NCBI RefSeq assembly: GCF_907164915.1
Contig: NC_061867.1
Location: forward strand, 48,487,852 to 48,551,851
Reading direction: 5' to 3'
DNA from: Impatiens glandulifera
Taxonomy: Eukaryota > Streptophyta > Magnoliopsida > Ericales > Balsaminaceae
DNA: 64,000 bases
The position numbers and the translations under genes were made by a program. Numbering within the stretch: the first letter of the stretch is position 1; each line of letters opens with the position of its first letter. Of this stretch, positions 10,045 to 21,394 are shown in pieces. The notes under the pieces were generated by a model that had not been told where the DNA came from, made no database searches, and saw nothing but the letters and a program-made list of their open reading frames with translations.

Positions 10045-11902
10045 GGTTGATTAGTCCCTTTGGGATCCAGACTTGAATTAGTCGGATCACTTTCCCGGTT
10101 GCTGTTTTGATAATGTTTGGCTTAACTTCTTGGCCGTTGCTCAAGAATGCCTTATGTGGTGATGGACTTCTTTGATGTCGGTTTTTATTATTTTTATTGT
10201 TGTTTGGTTTCCGGTTGGCTTTCCTTCTCTCAGGATGAAGCCATTTTTCAGATTCGTTGGGACCTACATACTTAAGCGTTTCTTCCGGTTTTAGGTCATT
10301 TTCTGTTTGTGAGCTTTTGACAAATTTTATAAATGGAAGATTGTTTTTCGTTAGTTTCATCCCGTTAGATTGTTTTGTTTCATTTTGTTTACTAGGATCA
10401 TAACCGATACCATATCTACATTTCGGATGTCGTTTATAGTTACACATTTGTTTCACTGCTTGCCGTGATCTCTCCCACGCAGCCGTGACATACATTGCTC
10501 GTTCATCGGTTTCCATTCCCGGTTGAACTGTCTCCTCATTATCCGAGAATAGTTCATCCGGTTCATGTGTTTTGATCTCATATGTTTTATCGTTTTCATC
10601 ATTTATTAGTTCGGTTTTAGGTTCTACAGATGTTGGCATATATGCAGATATATTTCTGAACTCAGCAACCATTTGGTTGAGTGCAGAAACTAGATCTTCT
10701 TTAGTAAATTCATCAGAAGAGAAATCAAATACCTCTTCGTCGTTTGCCATGAAACATGTTACTTTTTCTTCACCGTCTTCATTGTCGGAATATGCCCACT
10801 CGCTTCCACCGTTGGATGCAATGAGAGCTTTTTGGATCTCCTTTCCTTCATCAGCATGTTGATCATCATTTCTTCGGTAATCGTTTCGTTGGTTATTGTT
10901 GTTTCCCCGATAGTTGTTTCCTTGATAATTGTTTCCTTGATACCGGTTACCTTGATAATTATTCCCTTGATAATTTCCTTGATAATTTCCTTCCGGTTTT
11001 CTATCATCTCTTCTTGGTTTTCTACACTCTGACCTGAAATGTCCAAAACCATCACAGTTATAACATCTTTTATTTGACTTATCTACATAGTTATAATTAA
11101 AATCATTATTAGATGGTGGTTGGCTCTTCTTCATGAATTTCCCGAATTTCTGGGCTAGCATCGCCATCACATCGTCGGTTATTTGATCAGTGTTTTTGAC
11201 TGGAGCCGGTGCGGTTGATACTGGAGCCGCCGGTTCCACCGATGTGACTAAGGCCCTTGTTGCGGTTGATGTAGATGTTTCATCTTCGATCCGAGAATTT
11301 ATCTCGAATTCGTAGGCTTTCAAGTCTTCGAACACATCATGCAACTTCATCTGCCCAAGGGTGCTAGACTCCCTCATCACCATGGTCTTGATATCCCACG
11401 TGCTTGGCAGTGATCTTAGAGCTTTGATGATCACTTCTCGGTTGTCATACTTCTTTCCGAGTGTCTGAAGCTCGCTTACTACGCTGGTGAACCGGTTGCT
11501 AAATTCTTTCATATTTTCTCCCGGTTTCATCCTTATGTTTTCATACTTCTGCGTAGCCACCAAGATTTTATTCTCCTTGGTTCTTTCGTTTCCCTCGTGG
11601 ATCTGGATAATCGTTTCCCAGGCTTCCTTTGCATTTTCGCACTCTGATATTTTGTTCAAAGTGTTGTTATCTATGGCTTTATAGATGTGCCTCATGCAAT
11701 GGTTGTCCAGGTTGCTTCTTCTCCGATCTTCACTCGTCCACTGGCTTTCCTCCTTGTTGATCTTGATCGGTCCTTCTTTCAGGACTCGACTCATCTCATC
11801 ATCTAATGTTATCAGATGTAGATACATCTGCTTCTTCCAACTGCTAAATGCTTCGCTGTTTAGCATTGGCGGCTTGTCGCTGTGGGTCATGCTTCCCACC
11901 AT
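10031..11902 (-). CDS. gag: Element A gag (capsid and nucleocapsid), intact
   Basis: 623 codons. The N-terminal part (about residues 10-210) is a UBN2/copia-type capsid domain ([43 protein letters not shown]). The CCHC zinc knuckle [14 protein letters not shown] lies at about 279-292, followed by a Gly-Asn-Tyr-Gln repeat tract (about 305-345) that is about 11 residues longer than in element B. The C-terminal 250 residues are acidic, then basic, and are specific to this family. ATG at 11902 was chosen because it follows the primer binding site within 30 nt. A second ATG four codons on (MTHSDK) is also conserved. Gag assembles the particle and packages RNA. Confidence 0.93.
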   Translation of the reverse strand: MVGSMTHSDKPPMLNSEAFSSWKKQMYLHLITLDDEMSRVLKEGPIKINKEESQWTSEDRRRSNLDNHCMRHIYKAIDNNTLNKISECENAKEAWETIIQIHEGNERTKENKILVATQKYENIRMKPGENMKEFSNRFTSVVSELQTLGKKYDNREVIIKALRSLPSTWDIKTMVMRESSTLGQMKLHDVFEDLKAYEFEINSRIEDETSTSTATRALVTSVEPAAPVSTAPAPVKNTDQITDDVMAMLAQKFGKFMKKSQPPSNNDFNYNYVDKSNKRCYNCDGFGHFRSECRKPRRDDRKPEGNYQGNYQGNNYQGNRYQGNNYQGNNYRGNNNNQRNDYRRNDDQHADEGKEIQKALIASNGGSEWAYSDNEDGEEKVTCFMANDEEVFDFSSDEFTKEDLVSALNQMVAEFRNISAYMPTSVEPKTELINDENDKTYEIKTHEPDELFSDNEETVQPGMETDERAMYVTAAWERSRQAVKQMCNYKRHPKCRYGIGYDPSKQNETKQSNGMKLTKNNLPFIKFVKSSQTENDLKPEETLKYVGPNESEKWLHPERRKANRKPNNNKNNKNRHQRSPSPHKAFLSNGQEVKPNIIKTATGKVIRLIQVWIPKGLINHGPN

Positions 11903-11930
11903 TTTTGGTTGCTTGAGTGCTAAGAACCTC

Positions 11931-11942
11931 GCTCTGATACCA
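11931..11942 (-). other. Primer binding site of element A (initiator tRNA-Met)
   Basis: The minus strand reads TGGTATCAGAGC, the standard plant copia primer site complementary to the tRNA-iMet 3' end. It is separated from the 5' LTR end by two bases. Confidence 0.9.
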
Positions 11943-12278
11943 CTTGTTAGGATCGGGGACGCCCTTGGAGGACCGGGGTGTTTCCGGTTTCTGAAAGGGT
12001 GGGCCGCTTACAACACACACAACTTGGTGATAGTCCGGTTAGAGACTAAAACCGTTCTCAGCACTGCACAACCTGTCACAGACTCTTGAACCGGGTTCAA
12101 GGGCGGAAATGTCTGTTTCAGGTTGAAGCAACGTTTGCGACTTTAGATGATATTTAAGAAGGAGTCGGTTTAATGGAGGTGAGTGACCGGTTTTAGAAGA
12201 ATGATCAGTTTGCGGTTTACGTTAAGAAGGAACGGGAAATGAAAGCGAATGAAAGAACACGAGACAAGAAAATTTGTT

Positions 12279-12335
12279 TATGGATGTTCGGAGCAAACCC
12301 TCCTATGTCACCCCTTCTTCTCAGGTTATGAGAAG
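12279..12335 (-). promoter_or_regulatory. Conserved LTR module: GACGTAGGAG / CTCCGAACATCC motif plus hairpin
   Basis: The element sense has a hairpin with 7-bp arms (CTTCTCA / TGAGAAG, loop of 5), then GGGGTGACATAGGAG, a short loop, CTCCGAACATCC and ATAAA. The same arrangement occurs in the other LTRs of this window, including diverged elements D (18503-18559) and H (63359-63405). It resembles the GACGTAGG...CCGAACCAC block that I know from many plant copia LTRs. It lies downstream of the TATA box, so it would be in the transcript (R/U5). Its role is unproven. Confidence 0.55.
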
Positions 12336-12587
12336 GATCTCCACTAACTCTTTAGAGTTACAATCACACTTCCGGTCGAGCCCAACTTCGCTACTCGCCG
12401 GTTACACCAAACTCACACTTTGATGTAATACAACAACTCAACGCAATATCACACGAATGACTTCCGGTTTTAGGCAAACCGGTTTTAGAATATAACACTG
12501 TTTATCTCTCTAGAATTTAATGCTTTGATACTTTGTTTTCGTAATCCGTCACTTGTTGAACTGCATTTAATGAAGACGATCCATCTT

Positions 12588-12598
12588 CCTTTTATAGC
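12588..12598 (-). promoter_or_regulatory. LTR promoter TATA box of element A
   Basis: The minus strand reads GCTATAAAAGG. Conserved TATA boxes lie at the equivalent place in element C (32629-32639), element B (52106-52116) and element D (18767-18777). The 3' LTR of A has lost this segment. Confidence 0.65.
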
Positions 12599-13191
12599 TG
12601 AAAATAGCTAACGGCTACTTTCTTCTCTCTCTTCTGGATTGGTTAATCGTCATCACGCCTGTTTGCAGAAAGGTTGCTTGCACGCTTCAACTTCCTCAAC
12701 ACCTGGCATTCATGCAGGTGACTCTGAACAGATGATGACATAGCCGGTTTTCAGATTGATACACGTGTTGAACATCCGCTTCCGGTCGTCAGCATCGGAT
12801 CAACAAGGCATCATTGCTTTCCTCCCATGCTTCTGATCGGATCCGATCTTCTTTTATTCTTTCGAGACACGTTTCTTCCGTCATGGTACGTCACTCTTGA
12901 GATTTGAATCTTCTGACTTTTGATCTGTACTTTCCGGTTTCTGTGTCCTGTGCATTATGATCCGGTTGGAGTGTAATCTTTTGTCCTTCGTTAACCGGTC
13001 GCTTTGGGAAGGTGAAGCCGGTTCCTGTGATCCTTTAACTTGATCACTTGAAGCCGGTTTCTTTGAAATAGTAGCAACCGGTGTTTGATGCCTCAACCGG
13101 TTCCGGTTTGTTAAGTACCTGCACATAACATTTAACTTCTGTTTAGTTTGTCTGGCCGGTTCCAAAATTAATCTACTTAATTTTTCTATCA

Positions 13192-13671
13192 CCATTTGTC
13201 ACATGTTGATTGGAAAATAATGTTACCGAGTCTATAGTGTATGTAATTGGTTGGCTTTTTGGTGACCGATTTTATAGAAATAGGTTATTCCATTTATGAA
13301 GAAATACCGCTTTTACTCAAAGCCGAAAGTTATTCAGTTTTAGAGAACAATCCATCTGATATGATTGATTCACTTAGACCGCTCAATTTATTTACAGTTA
13401 TTTCGATAAAGTGATTTAACCGATATCAATCGGAGACAACTGTCTGGTTTTATATACTTGATTTTCTTTCCTCCTGATCCTTTATGTAGACAATGAATGA
13501 ATGTCAATGTCTGACCGGTTTTAAATAGAATGCATATATTTTAAAAATCCGTTTAGTTTTATAAAAGATGCCGAGAGCATGATTTGAGAAGCGAGCTTCT
13601 CCCTAAGATCATGCCCGGTTTTTCATAAATGCAAGTTATGAGAAAGCACTATTTTTCTAGAATCAATGCAT
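13192..13671 (-). other. Post-pol spacer of element D
   Basis: No ORF. Alignable by eye to 6480-6780 of element A: both contain ATTTCCGTTTATGAAGAA-like text, GCTTCTCCCT and CCCGGTTTT in the same order. It supports common ancestry of the two subfamilies. Confidence 0.5.
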
Positions 13672-16600
13672 CTAGAGAATGAGTTGACTACTGTCGGCAA
13701 GTCCCAAAATAGTTCTAAAATAAGAGAACTTAGCTTCATGTAGTGGCTTTGTGAAAATGTCTGCCACTTGTTGTTCGGTTGAGACATACTCCAGTTGGAT
13801 ATGCTTTTGCTGCACATGCTCCTGGATGAAATGATGTTTAATGTCAATATGCTTGGTTCTCGAATGCAGCACCGAATTATATGTTATCGCTGTTACACTG
13901 GTGTTGTCACAAAAAATTGGAGATTCCTGAGCCGTAATACCGAAATCCCTCAGTTGCTGTTGAATCCATAAAAGCTGAGCATAACAACTACCGGCTGCAA
14001 GATACTATACTTCCGCTGTTGAGGTTGCAACTGAAGTCTGCTTCTTGCTATACCAGGTCACCTAAGAACTGGCATGTCCCACTGGTACTTTTACGGTCGG
14101 TTTTACAACCTGCATAATCTACATCAGAGTAACTCGTTAGATTGAAACTGGAATCCTTCGGATAGCACAGTCCCACATCTTGAGTTTCTTTTAAATATTA
14201 TAAGATTCTCTTAGCAGCAGTATAGTGAGATTGTTTAGGATTAGTCTGAAATCTCCCGCACACTCCAACTACAAACAAAATGTCCAGTTGGCTAGCTGTT
14301 AGGTACAGAAATGAACCGATGATTCCACGATAGGCTGTTATGTCCACTCCTTGACCATCTTCGTGTTTATCCATCTTGATTGATGAGCTCATTGAAGTGG
14401 AGGTTGCAGAGCAATTCTCCATCTCAAACTTCTTTAGCTACTCCTTTGTGTATTTGGATTGATTGATAAATTCCCCTCATTCGATATGCCGAATCTGGAG
14501 ACTTAGAAAGAAACTCAACTCCCCCATCATACTCATTTCAAATTTGTCAGTCATCATTTTAGAAAATTTCTCACATAACTTAGGGTCAGTTGATCCAAAA
14601 ATGATATCATCTACATAAATTTGAACAAGTAGAATATGTTCATTTTTCTCAAATTTAAATAGAGTTTTGTCTACCGATTCTATAGTGAAATCATGGTTGA
14701 ATAAAAACTTTGTTAAGGTGTCATACCAAATGGCTTTATCTAGCGGTACACATGAATAATAAAATTAGCATTTTTGAAACCTGGAAGTTTCTCAACATAC
14801 ACCTCCTCACTAAGTTCACCATTTAAAAATGCATTTTTAACATCCATTTGAAAAACTTTAAAATTTTTGAAAGCAGCAAATGCATGGAATATTTTAATTG
14901 CCTCTAGTCTAGCCACAAGAGCAAATGATTCTTCAAAATCAATTCCTTCTTCCTGTTTATATCCTTGGGCCACTAATCTAGCCTTGTTTCTCGTAACCAA
15001 ACCGTTTTCACTGAGTTTATTTCTGAACACCCATCTTGTTCTTCTTCCGATGACCGATTGATTTTTCGGTCTTGGAACTAAGTGCCAGACTTTATTCCTC
15101 TCAAACTGGTTTAATTCCTCTTGCATTGCTAAGATCCAATCGGGATCTAACAATGTTTCATCCACCTTTTCTGTTCAATTTGTGATATGAAAGAGGAGTT
15201 TTCATATTCTTCCAAAAGTTGATGCCTAGTTTGGATGGGTAGTGAGGGGTTACCTATAATAAGCTCAGGAGGATGATTTTTGTTCCATTTGAGATTCGGT
15301 CCAGAAATGTCTTCCAAATGACTGGTTATCTGATCAAGGTTAGATAGATCGATAAGCTGAACAATGTCAAGCCGGACCAATTCCTCAACAGACACTAAGG
15401 TGTCAACTTCCTGCTGTGAAGCAACTTGATCCGGCTGAATCTCAACATTAACCGGTTGGTCATAGACAAATATTTTATAGGCCGAAACCTCATCTTCACT
15501 GTCAGATTGAATATTTAAGTTTTCTAATCTATTGTGTAGATCAAAGGATAATGCAGTGTTACTTTCAACCGATTCATCAAAAACAACATGAGAAGATTTT
15601 CAACAGTTAAAGTCCTAGTATTGTATACTCTATATGCTTTACTTACTACAGAATAGCCTAGCATGATGCCAACATTGCATTTTGCATCGAAAGCGGTCAA
15701 ATAATTTTTTCCATTATTGTGAATGTAACACCTACAACCAAAGATCCTAAGATACTGGATATTAGGGACTTTGTCATGGTATTTCAAATGGAGTTTTTTA
15801 AAGATGTTTATTTAGCATGGATCAGTTTTGAGTATGGCATGTAGTGTTGATAGCCTCAGCCCAAATTTTTTGAGAAATACCCGAATCGACCATCATGGAT
15901 CTTGCAGCTTCCTTAAGAGTTCGATTTCTTCTCTCGACCAGTCCATTTTGTTGAGGTGTTCTAGCAGTCTCGTGTCTAATACCGGATTCCTCAAGAAATG
16001 CAGTTAATGTACTATTAGTAAATTATGTACCTCTATCACTTCTGATTTTATTTACACGTATTGATTTCTCATTTTGCAATCTTTTAAGCAGTTTAATTAA
16101 ATTAGGTGCAGCTTGATTTTTAGATACCAAAAATATCACCCAAGTATACCTAGAATAATCATCAATAACTATCATGGTGTAATGCATGCCGCCTAAGCCG
16201 GTGACCCTAACCGGTCCAAATAAGTCCATGTGAAACAATTCTAAACATCAGCTAGATTGATCATTTCCTTTACCATGTGAAAGTATATTTTATCTGTTTA
16301 CCCATTTGACATGCAGAACAAATTTTATCTTTAGCAAATTTCATGCTAGAAATTCCTTGAACTAATTCTTTAGTACAAATGTAGTTTATAGTTTTGAAGT
16401 TCAAATGATTTAACCTTTTATGCCAAAGCCAGTTTTGATCATTCTTAGCTATCATGTAAACCGAGTTATCACATTTAGTTTTCCAGTCTACTTTGTAAAT
16501 GTTTCCTAACCTATTTCCGCTTAATAAAATGCTACCCTGTGGATTTTTGAGTAAACATGCATGTTTATGAAATTCAACAATGTATCCTACATCACACATT

Positions 16601-16893
16601 TGACTGATACTCAGCAGATTGAAATGCAGATTTTCAATAAGTACATTATTTATAGTTAGGTTTCCATGAAAAATCTTACACTTGTCCACGACTCTACCTT
16701 TGGAATTGTCGCCGAAAATTATCATTGCACATTTTTCTTGAACAATATCGGTCAGTAGGTTGCTATTTCCGCTTATGTGTCGGGAACAACCGCTGTCCAA
16801 ATACCATTCCGAATTTCCCAACCGCTTGTTCTTCTTAACCTACAAAATATGAATATTTACACCTTTTTGGTACCCACATTCACTTGGGTCCAC
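13672..16893 (-). pseudogene. pol: Element D pol, degenerate
   Basis: The same domain order as in element A can be followed through several frames. Protease [14 protein letters not shown] and GAG-pre-integrase HKRLNH...CSACQMGKQ lie at 16821-16270. The integrase core FHMDLFGPV...IRSDRGT is at 16238-16023. [18 protein letters not shown] and [11 protein letters not shown] are at 15165-14740, followed by a YVDDIIF remnant, and RNase H RTKHIDIKHHF is at 13872-13672. The initiator ATG used in A is GTG here (16893-16891), and stops and indels separate the blocks, so the gene is dead. It overlapped the gag end, as in A. Confidence 0.85.
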
Positions 16894-18164
16894 GGTTAAT
16901 TAGTCCCTTCGGAATCCATACTTTCATTAATCAGATGAGTTTCCCTGTGATGGTCATAATAGTTTTACATGTACCAGGCTTAACATCTCTCTATAAACTT
17001 ATGGTTACTTCATAATTTCGTGGTGATCTTTGATTGGATGAATATCTATCATACATTATTCTAACCGACCAGATGAATTTCCTTCTCTTAGGATGAAACC
17101 ATCTTGATGTGTCAGGTGGTCCTACATATGTTAATTCCTTTGCCAGTTTTGAATCGTGATTGGTTTCAATGTCGGTTGATGAACTATTGACAAAGTTTAT
17201 AAAAGGCAACTTGTCTTTACTGAGATTCAACCCTTGGCAGTTGAAATGTTTAGATTTACCTAATTTACAGTGATCATAGCCTAGACCGAATTTACAGTTA
17301 TATGGTATTTGATGACTCCTCATCTGGCTCACTACATCTCTAGATCTCTTCCATGTGGCCATTACATATTTAGTTCGTTCATTTTCTTCGGTCAATGATT
17401 GAACTATCTCCTTGAGCTTCTTGTTCTCAATGGATAGTTCAATTGTTACATCGGTCTAAATTTCACTTGGTTCACCGATTTCAGTTTTACTCCGTTCACC
17501 GGTCTGAAAGTTCAACCGGGTCGGTACAAGAGTTGATAGGTTCCTATACTCAACGACCATGTCATTGAGTGTAGTAACCAAATCTTTTCGGGTAAATTCT
17601 TCACAAGAAAAGTCAAATACTTGTTCTTCATTTGCCATGAGACAAAAGATCTTTTCATTGTCACTATCCGAATCGGTATGTGCCCATTGGCTCCCATCAT
17701 CATCGGCTATCAATGCTTTCTGAATCTCTTTGCCTTGATCGCTTTGCTGATGATCATCCCTCTAGTTGTGATTATCTGGTTTCTGGTCATCTCTTCTCGG
17801 CTATCAATATTTTCGAACTTTTGGGTGACCACCAGTATCTTGTTCTCCTTGGTTCTTTCATTTCCTTCATGGAGTTGGATCACTGTCTCCCATGCTTCTT
17901 TTGCAGTTGCACATTCTCTAACTTTGCCAAAAGTGTTTCTATCTAAAGCTTTAAAGATAGTGCTTCTGCATTTGTTGTGCAGGTTGTTCCTCCTTTTGTC
18001 GTCGGCTGTCCATTCACTTATTTCCTTTTCGATCTTTATCGGCCCGTCAGAAAGAATGAACATCATCTCATCATCCATAGTGATCAAATAAAGATGCATC
18101 CTAATCTTCTAGTTGGCAAACTCTTCCCTTTTTTTATCATTGGTGGTTTCTCACCGTGAGTCAT
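16880..18164 (-). pseudogene. gag: Element D gag, degenerate with internal deletion
   Basis: The start is near MTHGEKPPM at 18164 with an early frameshift. It then has [36 protein letters not shown] and KFENI. At that point it jumps to a fragment after the zinc-knuckle region (EEMTRNQ...), so about 500 bp encoding the end of capsid and the CCHC knuckle are missing. The C-terminal acidic part (CLMANEEQVFDFSCEEF) and the later segment at 17395-16991 remain. It is about 60% similar to the element A gag by eye where intact. Confidence 0.8.
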
Positions 18165-18192
18165 GCTTGTTGCTTGGGTATTAAGACTAGCT

Positions 18193-18204
18193 GCTCTGAT
18201 ACCA
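18193..18204 (-). other. Primer binding site of element D
   Basis: The minus strand reads TGGTATCAGAGC, two bases from the LTR end. Confidence 0.85.
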
Positions 18205-18206
18205 AT

Positions 18207-19517
18207 TGATAGGATCGGGATCGCCGATAGAGGAACGGGGTTTGACTAAAGGAGAACGTTTACATACTCACAACGGTTGGTACTAATCCGATTAGAGATT
18301 AATACTGGTCTCAACACCACACAAATTGTCATAAACACTTGAACTGAGTTCAAATGCAAAAATGTTTGTTTCAGTTTGAAGCAACACACAATTCGGACAG
18401 CAATAGGAAAGAGTGAAATGGAGAAGATCGGTTTGGGATAGAGAGAAGTCGGTTCGGATAATGAAATGACCGGAAATGAGGAAAGAACACAACACAAGGA
18501 TTTTATGGATGTTCGGAGACAAAGCTCCTACGTCACCCCTTATTCTCAAACGTTGAGAAGGATATTCACTAGGAATATTCAACACACAATATAATCTGGT
18601 AAATGATCAAGGCTTGTTTACTGCTCAATATTGACTTACAACTCTCACACAGTATTAGAATTGTAATACACTAAACAATATGTAAAATACAGAAAGCTTT
18701 TCAGCACAAGTTGTTCTTGAAAGATGAATTCGTGTGTCAAGCCCTTTCTTCTGTTCTTCAGCTTCTCCTTTTATAGTGGAAATATGACAACGGTCATATT
18801 TCTCTTTCAACGGATACCTCATGGTAATCCTTGAATCTGATTGGTTGGTCAAAAGGAGCAGCAATGCATTAAATGCGGTTGATGCTTCCCAAGAAGCAAT
18901 ACAACCGACTAGTTTTGTCTTCACTGACTTTAACAGCTGGTCGGTTGGAAAGTTCTCTATTTCTTGGAGGTTGCTTTTGGACTTATACCAAAATAGGTAT
19001 ATCTGCACACTTGACAGTTTTCTGCTGCCTGCAGTCTATCAACAGACTTATATCAAATAAAAAATAACACAGTCTGCATATTTGAAAGACTCCTTCTGCC
19101 TATTCCTAAAGAGAACTTATTTCATCAAAATGGAAACTTCTAGCAGTTCCATATCTTTGATTTGATCTTGATTAATCTTCCTGTTGGAGTTGTACGGTCA
19201 TTTATGATTGAGCCAATGCTTTTGATTCGACCGGTCAACATATCGGTTTGCTACTTTGACCGGTTGACTGATTCTACCGCCGAAAAGTGGAAATCGATCT
19301 TCACGAGATAGCTCACTGATCCTGAAATTTAAGCCGAACCAATCGATGGAGAAGATAGATCAATTAAGTGAGATTCAGTTTGTGCTGCTTCAGAGATGTA
19401 GGTTTGACCGGCCAAAGAATGTGACCGCTCCCTTCTTTTCTTGCACTAAAGGTTGAATTTAATTACGTTCTTTAGATAGTTAATTACCTATTAATTAACT
19501 ATCTAATTTATCTAACA
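18207..19517 (-). repeat. 5' LTR of element D (about 1311 bp)
   Basis: The left edge TGATAGGATCGGG is fixed by the primer site. The right edge is placed at ATCTAACA (19517), where sequence of an unrelated copia gag begins. The element-sense start TGTTAGATAAATTAGATAG resembles the family A start TGATAGAAAAATTAAGTAG. It contains a TATA box (18767-18777) and the conserved hairpin module (18503-18559). There is no second LTR in the window to confirm the right edge. Confidence 0.7.
18767..18777 (-). promoter_or_regulatory. LTR promoter TATA box of element D
   Basis: The minus strand reads CTATAAAAGG at the position corresponding to the TATA box of the A, B and C LTRs. Confidence 0.55.
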
Positions 19518-19800
19518 CATATAACTCTTCATGTTTTTTCCAAAGACCTTTCGCATGTATCTCTTCACTAGCATGGTTGAAAACATTATCATCCACCCAT
19601 TGCATAATGTAGCCACACACCCGCTGATGACTCAAGGTCCATTTCTCATCAATTTTATCTTCTAGTTTTTCATTAGAAAACATAGGTAAATAATAATATT
19701 TAATATAAAGGAGATCTTCCATCTTTCCTTTCCACACGTGATAGTTAGAGCTATTAAGAGTGATCATTCTACTTGTATTGCTCTTCATTATTATAAACAT
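19518..19800 (-). pseudogene. Element E gag N-terminal fragment
   Basis: The translation contains MITLNSSNYHVWKGKMEDLL, YYLPMF, QRVCGYIMQWVDDNVFNH and LWKKHEELY, the typical start of a copia UBN2 gag. It is truncated at LYV by insertion of the element D LTR; the following residues come from the LTR. The gag start is repeated twice more upstream (near 20270 and 20790), as part of the tandem triplication, without the rest of the gene. Confidence 0.75.
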
Positions 19801-21245
19801 TACAAGGATTACAACTTTCTCTAATACTACTTGTTGATAAAGAACCTCATAAATAGTAATGCGGAAAATATTCTTTTTGTTTTAGTGCTTCGCTTATAAC
19901 CTATCAATTTTCAATCAACAAATCAAAACAAAATATAAAGAGACTAGAGTTTTAGCATGAAAAACCCTTCAACAAGAGTAAAAAACCATGGGACACTTAG
20001 ACTGCTTAAACCATCGACTATATCACTTATAATGGGTTACACAATATTCTTATAAATTAAGGTTTACAATCTAAAATATTACATAAACCTTCAAAAATAA
20101 TATCATCATTAAAGATGACACATATACATATTGAATTTATCTTCACCGATGGTAAAATATCTAAATCTAGGTATCTAGAAAGAGAAGAGAAAGTAATTGA
20201 AAAAAAGATTTTCCCTTGAAGGAGATCTTCCATCTTTCCTTTTCACACGTGATAGTTATAGCCATTAAGAGTGATCATTCTACTTGTATTGCTCTTCATT
20301 ATTATAAACAACACAAAGATTATAACGTGCTCTAATACTACTTGTTGATAAAAGAACATCATAAATAGTAATGCGGAAAATATTCTTTTTGTTTTAGTGC
20401 TTCACTTATAACCTATAAATTTTTAATCAATAAATCACAACAAAATATAAAGAGACACGAGTTTTAGCATGTAAAACCCTTCAACAAAAGTAAATAACCA
20501 TATAACACTTAGACTGCTTAAACCATCCACTATATCACTTATAATGGGTTACACAATATTCTTATAAATTAAGGTTTACAATCTAACATATTACATAACC
20601 TTCAAAAATAACATCATCATTAAAGATGACACATATATATATTGAATGTATCTTCACCGATGGTGAAAATACCTAAATCTAGGTATCTAGAAAGAGAAGA
20701 GAAAGTAGTTGAAGAAAAAAAATTTCTCCTTGACGGAGATCTTCCATCTTTCCTTTCCACACGTGATAGTTAGAGCCATTAAGAGTGATCATTATACTTG
20801 TATTGTTCTTCATTATTATAAACAATACAAGGATTACAACTTTCTCCAATACTACTTGTTGATAAAAGAATCTCATAAATAGTAATGTGGAAAATATTCC
20901 TTTTGTTTTAGTGCTTCGCTTATAACCTATCAATTTTAAATAAATTAATTAAAACATAATATAAAGAAACACGAGTTTTAGTAAGAAAAACCCTTCAAGA
21001 AGAGTAAAAAAGCATGGGACACTTAGACTGCTTAAACTATTCACTATATCACTTATAATGTGTTACACAATATTCTTATAAATTAAGGTTTATAATCTAA
21101 CATATTACATAAACCTTCAAAAATAACATCATCATTAAAGATGACACATATACATATTGAATGTATCTTCACTGATGGTGAAAATACCTAAACTAAGTAT
21201 CTAGAAAGAGATGAGAAAGTAGTTGAAGAAAAAAGTTTTTTTCCT
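19710..21245 (-). repeat. Three tandem copies of a ~512-bp LTR/PBS/gag-start segment
   Basis: GGAGATCTTCCATCTTTCC recurs at 19710, 20221 and 20735. Each is followed by the same gag start, the primer site and about 390 bp of LTR, ending in TTTCTCCTTGA-type sequence. The copies differ by scattered substitutions and small indels, so the triplication is old. Only the third copy continues into the outer part of the LTR. Confidence 0.85.
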
Positions 21246-21394
21246 TGACGGCCTTCGTCTTCCTTATTCTGTCTGGTTTCTTACCTCTTTAATTTATCTT
21301 AAAGTTCCTTGATTTGCTGCTTATTATATAGTATATAATAATATATAATATATTATTAGTTCAAGCCCAATAGGCCGGACACCCAACCCAAACA
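20857..21394 (-). repeat. Probable 5' LTR of element E (about 538 bp)
   Basis: The left edge TGTTGATAAAAG lies two bases from the weak primer site. The right edge is tentatively set at CCCAACCCAAACA (element-sense start TGTTTGGGTTGGGTG). No partner LTR was found, so the outer edge is uncertain. Confidence 0.5.

Larger units (their letters stand above)
1..13191 (-). mobile_element. Element A: large Sirevirus-like Ty1/copia retrotransposon
   Basis: Minus-strand LTR retrotransposon. Reading right to left it has a 5' LTR (13191-11945), tRNA-Met primer site, gag, pol in the copia order PR-INT-RT-RH, three accessory ORFs, a duplicated polypurine tract and a 3' LTR cut by the window edge. The visible length of more than 13 kb is very large for copia. 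The extra coding space after pol and the repeated polypurine tract both fit the Sirevirus/Maximus lineage, although I infer the lineage from motifs only. gag and pol are uninterrupted, so the insertion is young. The sequence just right of its 5' LTR resumes as decayed element D, so A probably inserted into D. Confidence 0.93.
11945..13191 (-). repeat. 5' LTR of element A (1247 bp)
   Basis: Plus-strand edges are TGTTAGGATCGGGG and TTTTTCTATCA, so the element-sense LTR runs TGATAGAAAA...GATCCTAACA. The left edge is fixed by the primer binding site and the right edge by comparison with the polypurine junction of the 3' LTR. It contains a TATA box (12588-12598), a conserved hairpin module (12279-12335) and many CCGGTT hexamers. 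Confidence 0.92.
13192..19517 (-). mobile_element. Element D: decayed Ty1/copia relative of element A, interrupted by A
   Basis: Minus-strand order is 5' LTR (19517-18207), primer site, gag remnant, pol remnant, then about 480 bp matching the spacer after pol in A. It stops abruptly at the outer end of A's 5' LTR. The simplest reading is that A inserted into D's 3' region and the rest of D lies outside the window. Stops and frameshifts are frequent, so D is clearly older. Confidence 0.8.
19518..21394 (-). mobile_element. Element E: 5' end of an old Ty1/copia, with triplicated LTR-gag junction
   Basis: Minus strand: LTR (about 21394-20857), a weak primer site (TAGTATTAGAG), a short leader and the gag start, cut by the LTR of element D at 19517. 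The region spanning the inner LTR, primer site and first gag codons is present three times in tandem with a period of 511-514 bp. Confidence 0.7.
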
